A stretch of DNA of 64,000 nt. Source: JACKFB01 sp041389525 (GTDB lineage Bacteria; Myxococcota_A; UBA9042; PHBI01; JACKFB01). The DNA lies in NCBI GenBank assembly GCA_041389525.1, contig JAWKRR010000034.1:1-64000 (forward strand), in the 5' to 3' direction. The notes beneath the pieces were generated by a model. That model was not told the origin of the DNA. It searched no databases and saw only the letters and a list, made by a program, of their open reading frames with translations. Positions 45,004 to 55,057 of this stretch are shown piece by piece (the stretch's first letter is position 1; each line of letters opens with the position of its first letter). A program made the position numbers and the translations under genes.

Positions 45004-48000
45004 TCAAGGCCCACACGTCGGGTCCGCGATATTCGGATTGTGCCGGCACACGCCCACGCTGGTGTCGCACGAGTCGATGGTGCACGGGTCGGAGTCGTTG
45101 CACAGGCCGTCGCCCGGACACGCCACACACGCCAGGTCGTTCCGGAACTCGCAGGTCCCGAGCTGCTGATTGCACGAGTCGAAGGTGCACGGATTCCCGT
45201 CGTTGCAGATCTTCAGCAGGGTGTTGCACATGCCCCCGGCCTCGCAGGTGGCATCGAAGCACTTGTCGTCCGAGGCGCAGTCGGCGTCGACGTCGCACCC
45301 AGTGCAGGCCGGGATGGCCGCCATGGTGCAGTGCCAGCCGCCGCCGGGGTCGGTGACGCAGGTGCCGCTCGTGCAGGGGTCAGCGGTCTCACAGGTCACC
45401 GGCACCACGACGCAGTTGCCGTTGGCGCCATCGCAGGTCGCCACGGTGCACGGAGCCGTCGCCGCAGCCGAGCAGTCCTTCGTCACCCACTGGCAGCTGC
45501 CCTCCGCGCTGCAGGTGTCGACCGTGCACGGGAACGCGTCGTCGCAGTCCCCGTCGACCGAGCAGTGGACGCAGCCCGGCAGCGGTCCGTTGTGGGTGCA
45601 GAAGTGGTTGAGGTCGCAGGCGTCCTGGGTACAGGGGTCGTCGTCGTCGCACTCGGCGACGTCGTCGCACGGCTCGCAGCCCGGCCCGCTCAAGTTCTGG
45701 CAGGTGCCGGCGATGAGGTCACAGGAGTCCCACGTGCAGTCGTCGTTGTCGTCGCACTCGGCGTCCGAAGCGCACGCTGGCGCGCACCCGCCGATGGTGA
45801 CGTGCGCGCAGATCTTGCTCGCGCCGCACGAGTCCGTCGTGCACGCGTTTCCGTCGTTGCAGTCCGCGACCGTGGTGCAGGGCCCGCAGCCGGGCTTCGG
45901 CACGTGGTCGCAGGTGCCTCCGGCGTTGCAGACGTCGGTGGTGCAGTCGTCGCCGTCGCTGCAGTCGCTCGCTTGGGTGCACGACACGCAGCCGGGCAGC
46001 GGGTTGTTGACGCAGATGCCCTCGGGCGAACAGTTGTCCGACGTGCAGGGGTCGCCGTCACCGCAGTCGGCCGGCGTGTCGCACGCGCAGGCCGGCGCGA
46101 TGGGGTGCTGACAGACTCCCTGGGCTCCGCAGACGTCGTCGGTGCAAGGCTCGCTGTCGGTGCAGTCGCCGGCGACCGTGCAGACCTTGCAGCCCGGAAT
46201 CGAGGCGTTGACGCAGCTCCCAGCCGCCCCGCAGCTGTCGTTGGTGCAGGCGTTCGAATCGTTGCACTGCGCCCCGCTGCTGCACGGGACGCAGCCAGGG
46301 ATCGCCGACTGACTGCACTTGCCCTCGGGCGAGCACACGTCGTTGGTGCAGGGGTCCGCGTCGGCGCACTCGGAGTGCATCGTGCAGATGCCGCAGTCAG
46401 GGATGGCGTTGTTCGCGCACTTGCCGCCCGTGCAGACGTCGGCGGTGCAATCGTCAGCGTCGTCGCACTGCGGCGAGGTCGTGCACGCCGTGCAGTTCTG
46501 GACTGGCGCGTTGAGGCAGGTCCCGGCGGCGGTCAGGCAGCTGTCGGTGGTGCAGACGTTGGAGTCGTCGCAGTCGCTGTCGACCTTGCAAGCGCAGGCC
46601 GGGTCGGGCGCGTGGAGGCAGGCCCCCTCGGCGCCGCAGGTGTCGACGGTGCAGTCGTCGCCGTCACCGCACTGCGCCGCGGTGGTGCACAGCGTGCAGG
46701 GCGAGATGGGAGCGTAGGCGCAATCGCCGCTGGGCTCGCAGCTATCCGCGGTGCATGGGTCGCCGTCGACGCAGTCGGAGTCCTTCGTGCAGTCCGCGCA
46801 CCCGAGGATCGGCGCGTGCTTGCAGACGCCGTCGGCCCCGCAGGTGTCCGTGGTGCACGCGTCCTGGTCGTTGCATTGGGCGGCGCTGGCGCAGCTCACG
46901 CAGCCGGCGATGGGGCTGTTCTGGCAGGCGCCCGACGCGGACAGGCAGGTGTCTTTCGTGCAGGGATCCAGGTCCTCGCAGTCGATGTCGACTACGCAAC
47001 TGCACCCTGGCAACAGCGTGTGCTGACAGGTCCCGGCCGCGCCGCAGAGGTCCTGGGTGCAGGCGTCGGCGTCGTCACACTGAGCGGCCGTCGTGCACGC
47101 GACGCACGCGGGGTCCACCACGTTGCCGCAGCTCCCGTCGAGGCGGCAGCTGTCCACCGTGCACGGGTCGGCGTCTGTGCAGTCTCCCGGCGTCAACACG
47201 CAACCGGAGGTCGGGTTGCAGGCGCCGATGAGGCAGTCGCCCTTGTTCGGACACACCTTCGGCGCGAACTGGCACGCCCCCGTGCTCGGGTTGCAACTGC
47301 CGGCGCCCTCGCACGGGCCCTCGGGGGTGCACTCGAGGGGGTCGTTGAAGCAGCCCGTCGCGGCCGAGCAGCCGTCGATGGTGCAGGGGTCGGTGTCAGC
47401 GCAGTCCAGCGGCGGGTTCGAGCACGAGCCGTCGACGGGGCTGCAGACGTCCTTGGTGCAGCTGTCGCCATCGGAGCAGGTGATCGCCGAGAAGAAGCAG
47501 GCGCCGGTTGAGGGATTGCAGGCGTCCGCCGTGCAGGCGTTGCCGTCGCTGCACACCTTGGGCGCGAAGATGCAGCCCTGGACCGGGTCGCAGCTGTCCT
47601 CCGTGCAGGCGGAGCCGTCGCTGCACGGGAACACCTGGTTGCTGCAGAGCCCGGTGCCGGGGGCGCAGGAGTCCACCGTGCAGGCGTCGGAGTCGTCGCA
47701 GTTCTTGGGGGTCGTCACACAGCCCGACGCCGGGTTGCACGTCGCGATCTGGCACAGGTCGCCCGCCGTGCATGAGACGGGGACGTTCTGACAGCCCAGC
47801 GTGGGGTGGCAGCTGTCGGTGGTGCAGAAGTTGTCGTCGTTGCAGGAGGACGGGACGCTGACGCAGCCGCCGCTCGCGGGCTCGCAGCGCTCGTCCGTGC
47901 AAGGGTTGCCGTCGCTCGGGCAGGTCTTGGCCGTGTAAACGCAGCCCAGGACGGTGTCGCACGAGTCCTCGGTGCACGGGTTGCCGTCGTTGCAGCTCTC

Positions 48001-50634
48001 GGGGCTGTGCGAGCACGCGCCGCTGATGTTGGAGCAGCTGTCCTTGGTGCACGCGTCGCCGTCGGAGCAGTCCTTGTTGCCGAAGTAGCACCCGGAGATG
48101 CTGTCGCAGGCGGCGGGGAAACACGGGCCAGCGCTGGGGCAGCTCTTCGGCGCCTGCACGCACTCCCCGGTGCCGGTGTCGCACGAGCCCACTTCGCAGA
48201 GGCTGGCGTTCGCGCACACCTTGTCCACCGACACGCAGCCGCTGCCTGCCTCGCAGGTCTCGGTCGTGCACGGGTTGCCGTCGTCGATGCACGGCGCGGG
48301 CGCCTGCGAGCACGCGCCGCTCGTGGTGTCGCAGCTTCCGACCGTGCACGGGTCGCCATCCTCGCAGCTCAGCGGAGCGTGAGTGCACGCCCCGGTCGTG
48401 CCATCGCAGCCGTCGATCGTGCAGGGATTCCCGTCGTTGCAGGCAGCCGGCGCCGCGTTCACGCAGCCCGTGATGGGGTTGCACGAGTCGTCCGTGCACA
48501 GGTTGTTGTCGTTGCAGTTGATGTCGGTGTGCTTGCACCCGACGCCGGCCACGCACACGTCGATGGTGCAGATGCTGTTGTCATTGCAGCTCTCGGGCTG
48601 CGTGAGGCAACCCAGCACCGGGTGGCAGATGTCTTTGGTGCACAGGTCCTGGTCGTCGCAGACCTGCACGGCGTGCTGGCAGCCCAGCGTCGAATCGCAC
48701 GAGTCGGTCGTGCAGACGTCCTCGTCGTCGCAGTTTCGCGGCACCTGCGTGCAGGCTCCCGAGGTCGGGTCGCACTTCGCGACCGTGCACTCATCGCCGT
48801 CGTCGCTGCAGGTCGGCGCCGTGAAGGCGCAGCCGCTCGCCGGGTCGCAGCTGTCCACCGTGCACAGGTTTCCGTCGGTGCAGGTGACCGCCTTGTGCGA
48901 GCAGGCGCCAGTCAGGTTGTCGCAGGTGTCGGTGGTGCACGCGTCGTTGTCGTCGCAGTCCTTCATGCCGAAGGTGCAGCCCGTATCGACCAAGCACGCC
49001 TTCGGGAAACAGGGACCGCCGTCCGGACAGACGATCGGCGCGCTCGAACACGCGCCCGTCGCGGGGGCGCAGCTGTCCTTGGTGCAGGCGTCGCCGTCGC
49101 TGCAATCCTTGGCCGGGAACACGCACCCCGTCGTCACGTCGCAGCTGTTGTCGGTGCAGGGCTTGCCGTCGTCACACACCGTCGCCGGGTTCGAGCACTC
49201 GCCCGAGGAGACGTCGCAGAGGTCGTCGGTGCACGCGTCGCCGTCGCCGCAGTCCTTCGGCGTCTGGATACAGCCCGTCGAGAGGTCGCACTTGCCCGAG
49301 GTGCACGGGTTTCCGTCGTCGCAGGTCTCGTCCACGTACACGCACTCGCCCGTCGCCGGATCGCACAGGTCTTTGCTGCACGGGAAGTCGTCGTTGCAGT
49401 CGACCGGCGAGTGCTGGCACTTCCCGGTGCCCGGGTGGCACTTGTCGTTGGTGCAAGCGTCGCCGTCGTTGCACGGGTTCACGGCGAAGGTGCAGCCCGT
49501 GAGCGGGTCGCAGGCGTCGACGGTGCACGGGTTGGTGTCGACGCACACTTTGGGTTCGGACACGCAGCCGCTGGCGGGGTCGCAGGAGTCGTCGGTGCAC
49601 TCGTTGCCGTCGTCGCAGGCGGTGGGAGTGCTGACGCAGCCGGTGCCAGGGTTGCAGCTGTCATCGGTGCACGGATTGCCGTCGCTGCACACCGTGGAGA
49701 CGAAGGTACAGATCCCAGCCGGCCCGCAGGTCCCGACCGTGCACGCGTTGTTGTCGTTGCAGTCGATCTTCTGCTTGCACGGGATGCAGTCGGCGATCTG
49801 AGTGTTGGCGCAGGCGCCGGTCGCGGCGTCGCAGGAGTCCGTCGTGCACGCGTTGTTGTCGTTGCAGTTCTTCGGCGACGCGACGCAGCCCAGCGAAGGG
49901 TTGCAGCCGTCGGTCGTGCAGGGGTTCTGGTCGTCGCAGACGATAGGCACGTTCACGCACGCGCCGGTCGCGGGGACGCAGCTGCCCGTGTGGCACTTGT
50001 CCGACGCCGCGCAGACTTTCGGGGTCCCGCCCACGCACACGCCCTGCTGGCACGTCGCGTTCTCGTCGCACTTCGACTCGCTCGCGCACTTCGTCCCGTT
50101 CTGCAGGCTCAGCCCCACGCAGTACCCGGACTCGCACTTGCCGAGCCGGCATGGGCCCAGCGGCTGCCCGTCAACCAGCGTGCACTGAGCGTCGATCTGG
50201 CACTCGGTCCCCACCTCCGGCTTCGTGTCGGCGTCCGCGTCCGCGTCCGCGTCGGCGTCCGCGTCGGCGTCCAACCCTCCGTCGACCTCCGCGGCGTCCA
50301 CTTCGGCGTCCGCGTCGCCGGAATCGGCCGCGTCGGTCTCCGCGTCGCCCGTGTCACCGTCCACCTCGTCGGCGACCTCGGGCGTGTCGACGTCCGGCGA
50401 CACCTCGGCGTCCGGCGACCCGGCGTCCGCGTCCGGCGTGGCGTCGGGCCCGTCCGCATCGACCGCGCCGTCGCTCTGAGTCGAGTCGGGCGTCCCCCCC
50501 GTGTCGTTACCGCCGTTTCCGGTCGAACCGGGGCAGGCGGTCAGCGCCAACAGCGCCAGCAGCGTGAGGTACTGAGCGAGACGGAGCGGCAAGAGGCGTG
50601 GCCCCCTCCGCGGAGCGGGGTCGGTCATCGCCAT
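45004..50634 (-). CDS. Giant lipoprotein with about sixty Cys/Asp repeats (1876 aa)
   Basis: MAMTDPAPRRG opens a signal ending in LLALTAC, a lipobox. An acidic Ala/Asp-rich linker of about 100 residues follows, including a perfect (DA)n run. The rest is a ladder of about sixty repeats of the form xCDDGxPCTxDSCDxxxGxC. The first forty or so are spaced 24-26 aa apart. The last twenty are spaced about 38 aa, each with an extra GCxxC element. Each repeat has six cysteines and several aspartates, like thrombospondin type-3 or other calcium-binding disulfide modules. ATG 50634 lies one base past the stop of the fibre gene upstream, so expression is coupled. It is likely an extended extracellular stalk. 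No catalytic motif seen. Confidence 0.85.
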   Translation of the reverse strand: MAMTDPAPRRGPRLLPLRLAQYLTLLALLALTACPGSTGNGGNDTGGTPDSTQSDGAVDADGPDATPDADAGSPDAEVSPDVDTPEVADEVDGDTGDAETDAADSGDADAEVDAAEVDGGLDADADADADADADADTKPEVGTECQIDAQCTLVDGQPLGPCRLGKCESGYCVGLSLQNGTKCASESKCDENATCQQGVCVGGTPKVCAASDKCHTGSCVPATGACVNVPIVCDDQNPCTTDGCNPSLGCVASPKNCNDNNACTTDSCDAATGACANTQIADCIPCKQKIDCNDNNACTVGTCGPAGICTFVSTVCSDGNPCTDDSCNPGTGCVSTPTACDDGNECTDDSCDPASGCVSEPKVCVDTNPCTVDACDPLTGCTFAVNPCNDGDACTNDKCHPGTGKCQHSPVDCNDDFPCSKDLCDPATGECVYVDETCDDGNPCTSGKCDLSTGCIQTPKDCGDGDACTDDLCDVSSGECSNPATVCDDGKPCTDNSCDVTTGCVFPAKDCSDGDACTKDSCAPATGACSSAPIVCPDGGPCFPKACLVDTGCTFGMKDCDDNDACTTDTCDNLTGACSHKAVTCTDGNLCTVDSCDPASGCAFTAPTCSDDGDECTVAKCDPTSGACTQVPRNCDDEDVCTTDSCDSTLGCQHAVQVCDDQDLCTKDICHPVLGCLTQPESCNDNSICTIDVCVAGVGCKHTDINCNDNNLCTDDSCNPITGCVNAAPAACNDGNPCTIDGCDGTTGACTHAPLSCEDGDPCTVGSCDTTSGACSQAPAPCIDDGNPCTTETCEAGSGCVSVDKVCANASLCEVGSCDTGTGECVQAPKSCPSAGPCFPAACDSISGCYFGNKDCSDGDACTKDSCSNISGACSHSPESCNDGNPCTEDSCDTVLGCVYTAKTCPSDGNPCTDERCEPASGGCVSVPSSCNDDNFCTTDSCHPTLGCQNVPVSCTAGDLCQIATCNPASGCVTTPKNCDDSDACTVDSCAPGTGLCSNQVFPCSDGSACTEDSCDPVQGCIFAPKVCSDGNACTADACNPSTGACFFSAITCSDGDSCTKDVCSPVDGSCSNPPLDCADTDPCTIDGCSAATGCFNDPLECTPEGPCEGAGSCNPSTGACQFAPKVCPNKGDCLIGACNPTSGCVLTPGDCTDADPCTVDSCRLDGSCGNVVDPACVACTTAAQCDDADACTQDLCGAAGTCQHTLLPGCSCVVDIDCEDLDPCTKDTCLSASGACQNSPIAGCVSCASAAQCNDQDACTTDTCGADGVCKHAPILGCADCTKDSDCVDGDPCTADSCEPSGDCAYAPISPCTLCTTAAQCGDGDDCTVDTCGAEGACLHAPDPACACKVDSDCDDSNVCTTDSCLTAAGTCLNAPVQNCTACTTSPQCDDADDCTADVCTGGKCANNAIPDCGICTMHSECADADPCTNDVCSPEGKCSQSAIPGCVPCSSGAQCNDSNACTNDSCGAAGSCVNASIPGCKVCTVAGDCTDSEPCTDDVCGAQGVCQHPIAPACACDTPADCGDGDPCTSDNCSPEGICVNNPLPGCVSCTQASDCSDGDDCTTDVCNAGGTCDHVPKPGCGPCTTVADCNDGNACTTDSCGASKICAHVTIGGCAPACASDAECDDNDDCTWDSCDLIAGTCQNLSGPGCEPCDDVAECDDDDPCTQDACDLNHFCTHNGPLPGCVHCSVDGDCDDAFPCTVDTCSAEGSCQWVTKDCSAAATAPCTVATCDGANGNCVVVPVTCETADPCTSGTCVTDPGGGWHCTMAAIPACTGCDVDADCASDDKCFDATCEAGGMCNTLLKICNDGNPCTFDSCNQQLGTCEFRNDLACVACPGDGLCNDSDPCTIDSCDTSVGVCRHNPNIADPTCGP
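50225..50272 (-). repeat. Eight-unit 6-bp tandem repeat inside the linker of the giant lipoprotein
   Basis: GTC-[CG]GC-type hexamers repeat eight times and encode alternating Asp-Ala. Length change here would add or remove dipeptides without breaking the frame. Confidence 0.6.
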
Positions 50635-50635
50635 G

Positions 50636-53600
50636 CTAGTTTTCGGCCCCGATCTCGAGCTGCCGCAGCCGCTCCTCCAACGCCTCGATCCGCGCGTCGC
50701 GAGCATCGCCGGGCTGCACCCCGGGGCGATACGACGCCGGCACAATCCCCGTCGAGGGCACGGACGCTCCCGCCCCCCCCTTGATCGACGCCACTTCCTT
50801 GCGCAGCGACTCGATCATCGCCTGCTGCTCCTGAATCGCCCGCGTCAGCACCGGCAGCAGCTGCTCGTAGTTGCGCACGGTCCACAGGCCGAGCGTGTCG
50901 TCGTACTGGACCATCTCGGGAAGCACTTCCTTGAGGTCCTGCGCGATGAAGCCCATCTCCAAATGCGACTCGCGCGCGACCCGCTCGGCCGATCGCTTGC
51001 CGCGCAAGTACGGATGCGTGTCCGGGTTCATGTGGTACTCGACGCCCCGCAGCTTCAAGACCGTATCCAGACCGTACCCGATCGGTCGCACGTCCTTCTT
51101 CACTCGCCGGTCCGACAGCGAATACTCGTAAGTGCGCATGATGTAGGTGGTCTGCACCCAGTAGTACGGCAGGCCGTAGTCGCCCAACATCGCGAGGTTC
51201 GCGCTCTGCGGGTTCATCATGGTGTAGCTTCCGTAGCCGACGCTCATCGTCAGGCCGTTGCCCATGTTGCCCGGGTTGAACGTGATGTTGCCGCCGTTGG
51301 CCGCGCTGAACGTCGAGCCGCTGCCACCGACCTCCAGCCGCCCGTCGGTCCGGATGGTGCCGCCGCCCGCGTACAGGTTCTTCCCGTTGTAGATGCGCAG
51401 CCACGTGCTGTCCGACATGTACCAGCCGCCGCCGTAGCTCTCCCAGTAGATGCCCTGGCTGCCCGAGACGCGGAGCCAGCCGCCGTCGGCGTAGATGTCG
51501 CCGAGCGCGTGGATCTTGTAGGCCGGCGTCGACGTACCCGCGCCGATGGAGCCGCCCGTGCCGATGGTGCCGCTGCCGGCCCAGATGCCCTTGCCGTTGA
51601 CGGTGCGCACCCAGGTGGTGTCCTGCATGAACCAGCCACCGCCGTAGCTGTTGAAGTAGAAGTAGTTGCCGCCATCCACGCGGATGTGGCCGGTCGACCG
51701 AATCTCGCCGCGCACGTCCAGCTTGTAGCCCGGCGTGTCCGTGCCCAGGCCGGTGTTGCCCGCGACCCAGAGGTTGCTCTCGCTCATGAACGACTTGCCG
51801 TGGGAGGTGCGGACCCAGGTCGAGTCGAGCATCCGGAGGCCGCCGCCGTAGCTGTTGAAGTAGATGCCGTTCTGCCCCGAGACGTAGACCCAGTTCCCGT
51901 CGGCGTAAATGATGCCGCCGGTGTAGATGCCCTTGTTGCCCACGGCGCGAATCCAGGACGTATCGCTCATGTACCAACCACCACCGTAGCTGGTGAAGTT
52001 GACCGCGCTCGTCCCGGTGACCTCCAGGTCGCCTTCGGTGTGCAGCGTGCCCTCGACCCACACGCTCTTGCCGCCATAGGTGCGGATCCACGTGGTGTCG
52101 GTCATGCGCCAGCCGCCGCCGTAGCTCTGGAAGTAGAGGCCGGCCCCGCCCGACACCCGCAGCCAGCCGCCGTCGGCGTAGATGTCGCCGGCCGCGTGAA
52201 TCCGGTAAGACGGCGTCGCGAGGCCCACCGCGAGGTTGCCGTCCACGCGCGCGCTGCCCGTCGAGTAGTGATAACCGGACCGCATCTCGCCGCCGGTGAT
52301 GACGTTCTTGTCGTTGTAGGCCCGGATCCAGGTGCTATCCACCATGTTCCAGCCGCCGCCGTAGCTCTCGAAATAGAGGCCTTGGCTTCCCGAGACGCGC
52401 AGCCAGCCGCTGTTGACGAGCACGTCGCCGCTGACCTGCAGCCGATAGCTGCCGTGAGGACCGGTGCCGAGGCCGGTGCGGCCGTTGGCCTGCAAGTGCC
52501 CCTCAGAGAGGAACGAGCTGCCGTTGTAGGTGCGTACCCAGGTCGAATCGACCATGTGCACGCCGCCGCCGTAGGTGTTGAAGTAGATTCCCTGCTGGCC
52601 GGAGACGTAGAACCAGCCGCCGTTGGCGTATACGGTGCCGCTGGTGACCTCGAGCGCCGCGCCCGGGCTCGAGGTCCCGATGCCGACGTTGCCGCCGCGG
52701 TTGATGGTGAAGCGGTTCTGATAGTCGCCCACCATGAAGAGGCTGTTGATGTCGTAGGTGCGCGCCGCGTAGCCGCCGGGGATTGAGCCCGCGGTCCAGG
52801 GCACAGGGGTGAAGCCTGACGCGTGGGAGTTGTCGTAGATCGAGAAGCTCACCGACCCCGTGCGCGCGCAGTAGACCTCGACGTAGAAGGGATCGTAGGT
52901 GCTCGCCTCGACGATGCGGAGCTGGGTGAAGGTCGGGGTGTTGTAGATGTGGTGATTCTCCACCGTCACGCTGGCCCCGCTCTCGAACCCGAACGAGAAG
53001 CCGACCTTCACAGTCAGCTGCGAATGCCCGCCGCTGCTGATGAAGTCGCGAAGGGTGAAGGTCGCGCCCGCCCGGTTGCCCGGGTTCGACGCGATGCGGC
53101 GCCACTCGCCAGCGGTGCAGCCGCCCGACTCGGACTGTCCGGCGTAGCTGCCGGTGATGGTGCCTGTCACCGTCAGGTTGCCGTTGACCTGCTGGTTGCC
53201 GTTGGTCGTCGACTGGCCATTGACCGTCAACGTGTCGTTCACCGTCTGCGCGCCGGTGAACGTGTTGGCGCCGCGGGTCGCCACCTCGTTCCAGGCCGGG
53301 TTGTAGGTCGCCGCGCCGCCCGCGATCTTTCGAAAGAACATCCGGTCGTTGACCGCGTAGGACGCTGCGAGCTGGAACTGGTGGTTGTTGCCGGTGTTGC
53401 TGTGCCGCCCGCTGATGAGGTGGTTCCAGCCGTGCGCGTTGTCGGGAACGGGGTCGACTGGCGCCGACGACTGGAAGAAGCCCGACTGCTCCATGGTCCC
53501 GAAGTTCGGGCGGTCGACCTCGTACCCGTAGAAGGTACCTGTCGGTCCCTGGGGTCCGGCGGGGCCTTGGGCTCCGGCCGGACCGGTCGGCCCCGTCGCT

Positions 53601-54853
53601 CCAGGCGCGCCATTGTTGCCGGTGGGTCCCTGAGGGCCGACCGGACCGGGCGGGCCGTCTGCGCCCGTCAGCCCCTTGTCACCCTTGTCGCCCTTGTCCC
53701 CCTTGTCGCCCTTGACGCCCTGAGGCCCCTGCGGGCCCTGCGGACCCATCGGCCCCTGCGCACCCGCAGGCCCGGGCGGCCCGATGGCGCCTGTGTTTCC
53801 TGTGGGTCCCGCGGGTCCGGCGGGTCCAGCAGGCCCCTGCCCGCCGGTCGGACCAGGCGGTCCCACGGGTCCCTGCGGACCGTCGGCTCCTGCGGGTCCG
53901 GCAGGCCCAGCCGGGCCCACAGGTCCCTGCAACCCCGTCGGGTCGCCGATCCACTGCCCGGTGTTGCTGATGACCGGGTAGGTCGAGCCAGACGCCGCGC
54001 CCACGGCGACGCCGCCGCCGACGAACATGTCACCGTTGGCGGCCACCTCGAGCGCGAGGTCGCCGTCGTGCGTGAACTGCAGACCGCTCAGCAGGTCCTC
54101 GAGGACCGTCCACACGCCCGAGCCGCTGACGTCGACCAAGCTGAGCGCGCCCACGGTCACCACGCCGCCCAGCACCGCGTTGGCCGCGATCTCCGAGCCG
54201 GCGACGCAGCCGCTGCACGCCAGGTCCAGCGCCGCCCCGCCCTTCGTGGCCGAGCCGGCGTACTTGAACGCCACGTCGGTGGACGAGACGCTGCCGTCCT
54301 GGATGTCCGACGAGTTCACGCTGCCGTCGAGGATGTTGGTGCCCGTGACGCAGCCGACGCAGTCGAAGCCCGGGGCGGTGCACTCCCACCCACCAGGGCC
54401 GTGGGTCAGGTAGTAACCGTCGGTGCAGCTTTGTCCGAGGCGGTCAGCCACACGCGCGCGGCTCGCCAACTCGGCCCAGGGCACCGTGAGCAGGGGCTGG
54501 CGCGTCATCTCGACGCCGCCGTCCACCGAGATGCCCATCCACAAGTCGCCGTAGGCCTCGAACAGGTCCATCAGCGGCGGGCTGGGCGCCGTGGGGTTGG
54601 TGCCCAGGTCCACCGTGAAGCGGCTGAAGATGAGCGGCACGCTGGCGAAGGTCTCTTCGTACAAGGGCACCACGGCGACGTCGCTGTCGTAGAGCGACAC
54701 CTTCAGCGAGACCGGGCCAGGCAGCGGCGCGCCACCCACGGTGGTGAGCTGCCCCTGGAGCCGCGTGCGCCCCGGAGGGTCGGCGAGGGCGGTGCCGGCG
54801 ACCATGGTGGCGAGCATGAGAAGAGCGGCGGTGGTGACGGATTTCTGTTTCAT
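50636..54853 (-). CDS. Secreted fibre: collagen-like tract, shufflon-PilV-like repeats and C-terminal peptidase S74 chaperone domain (1405 aa)
   Basis: A signal peptide (MKQKSVTTAALLMLATM, cleavage after ALA) is followed by about 280 residues of beta-rich sequence. A Gly-X-Y collagen-like tract follows (about 306-436, for example GPVGPAGPAGPAGADGPQGP). After a 300-aa region there are seven repeats of SYGGGWxMxDSTWIRxYN (about 738-1155), which closely resemble the repeat in shufflon PilV pilus-tip proteins. Near 1240-1330 the S74 intramolecular chaperone has LSDRRVKKDVRPIGYG, GFIAQDLKEVLPEMV and NYEQLLPVLTRAI, with the auto-cleavage serine in LSDRR. A coiled coil ends the protein. S74 domains trimerise fibres and then cleave themselves off. 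It is first in the surface operon. Confidence 0.87.
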   Translation of the reverse strand: MKQKSVTTAALLMLATMVAGTALADPPGRTRLQGQLTTVGGAPLPGPVSLKVSLYDSDVAVVPLYEETFASVPLIFSRFTVDLGTNPTAPSPPLMDLFEAYGDLWMGISVDGGVEMTRQPLLTVPWAELASRARVADRLGQSCTDGYYLTHGPGGWECTAPGFDCVGCVTGTNILDGSVNSSDIQDGSVSSTDVAFKYAGSATKGGAALDLACSGCVAGSEIAANAVLGGVVTVGALSLVDVSGSGVWTVLEDLLSGLQFTHDGDLALEVAANGDMFVGGGVAVGAASGSTYPVISNTGQWIGDPTGLQGPVGPAGPAGPAGADGPQGPVGPPGPTGGQGPAGPAGPAGPTGNTGAIGPPGPAGAQGPMGPQGPQGPQGVKGDKGDKGDKGDKGLTGADGPPGPVGPQGPTGNNGAPGATGPTGPAGAQGPAGPQGPTGTFYGYEVDRPNFGTMEQSGFFQSSAPVDPVPDNAHGWNHLISGRHSNTGNNHQFQLAASYAVNDRMFFRKIAGGAATYNPAWNEVATRGANTFTGAQTVNDTLTVNGQSTTNGNQQVNGNLTVTGTITGSYAGQSESGGCTAGEWRRIASNPGNRAGATFTLRDFISSGGHSQLTVKVGFSFGFESGASVTVENHHIYNTPTFTQLRIVEASTYDPFYVEVYCARTGSVSFSIYDNSHASGFTPVPWTAGSIPGGYAARTYDINSLFMVGDYQNRFTINRGGNVGIGTSSPGAALEVTSGTVYANGGWFYVSGQQGIYFNTYGGGVHMVDSTWVRTYNGSSFLSEGHLQANGRTGLGTGPHGSYRLQVSGDVLVNSGWLRVSGSQGLYFESYGGGWNMVDSTWIRAYNDKNVITGGEMRSGYHYSTGSARVDGNLAVGLATPSYRIHAAGDIYADGGWLRVSGGAGLYFQSYGGGWRMTDTTWIRTYGGKSVWVEGTLHTEGDLEVTGTSAVNFTSYGGGWYMSDTSWIRAVGNKGIYTGGIIYADGNWVYVSGQNGIYFNSYGGGLRMLDSTWVRTSHGKSFMSESNLWVAGNTGLGTDTPGYKLDVRGEIRSTGHIRVDGGNYFYFNSYGGGWFMQDTTWVRTVNGKGIWAGSGTIGTGGSIGAGTSTPAYKIHALGDIYADGGWLRVSGSQGIYWESYGGGWYMSDSTWLRIYNGKNLYAGGGTIRTDGRLEVGGSGSTFSAANGGNITFNPGNMGNGLTMSVGYGSYTMMNPQSANLAMLGDYGLPYYWVQTTYIMRTYEYSLSDRRVKKDVRPIGYGLDTVLKLRGVEYHMNPDTHPYLRGKRSAERVARESHLEMGFIAQDLKEVLPEMVQYDDTLGLWTVRNYEQLLPVLTRAIQEQQAMIESLRKEVASIKGGAGASVPSTGIVPASYRPGVQPGDARDARIEALEERLRQLEIGAEN

Positions 54854-55057
54854 GCTCTTGATGCGCTCCTGGTCGGCGTTGCAGGTACCCCCGCGACGCT
54901 CTGCCCCCTCAAATGGTAGCCGAGCGGTGGCCACCACGCCCGGAGGTTATCGATTTGCAAGTGCCGGAACCAGCCTGACGTTTGATCGTTTGGAACCCTA
55001 GACCGCACGGCGCGGCGCCACGGTCACGCGGAGGCCCGCCCAGACGCACTCGCCGTG

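Noticed and set aside
45004..50250. Regular DNA periodicity that could suggest a CRISPR array
   Set aside because: Units are coding repeats with degenerate third positions and no identical direct repeats with unique spacers.
44962..50784. Two large plus-strand open frames opposite the sixty-repeat lipoprotein
   Set aside because: Antisense of a Cys/Asp repeat ladder gives long stop-free Arg/Ala/Val text; no independent coding evidence.
50636..52700. Active shufflon (DNA inversion system)
   Set aside because: The protein has PilV-like repeats, but I saw no inverted recombination sites, alternative C-terminal segments or a recombinase gene.
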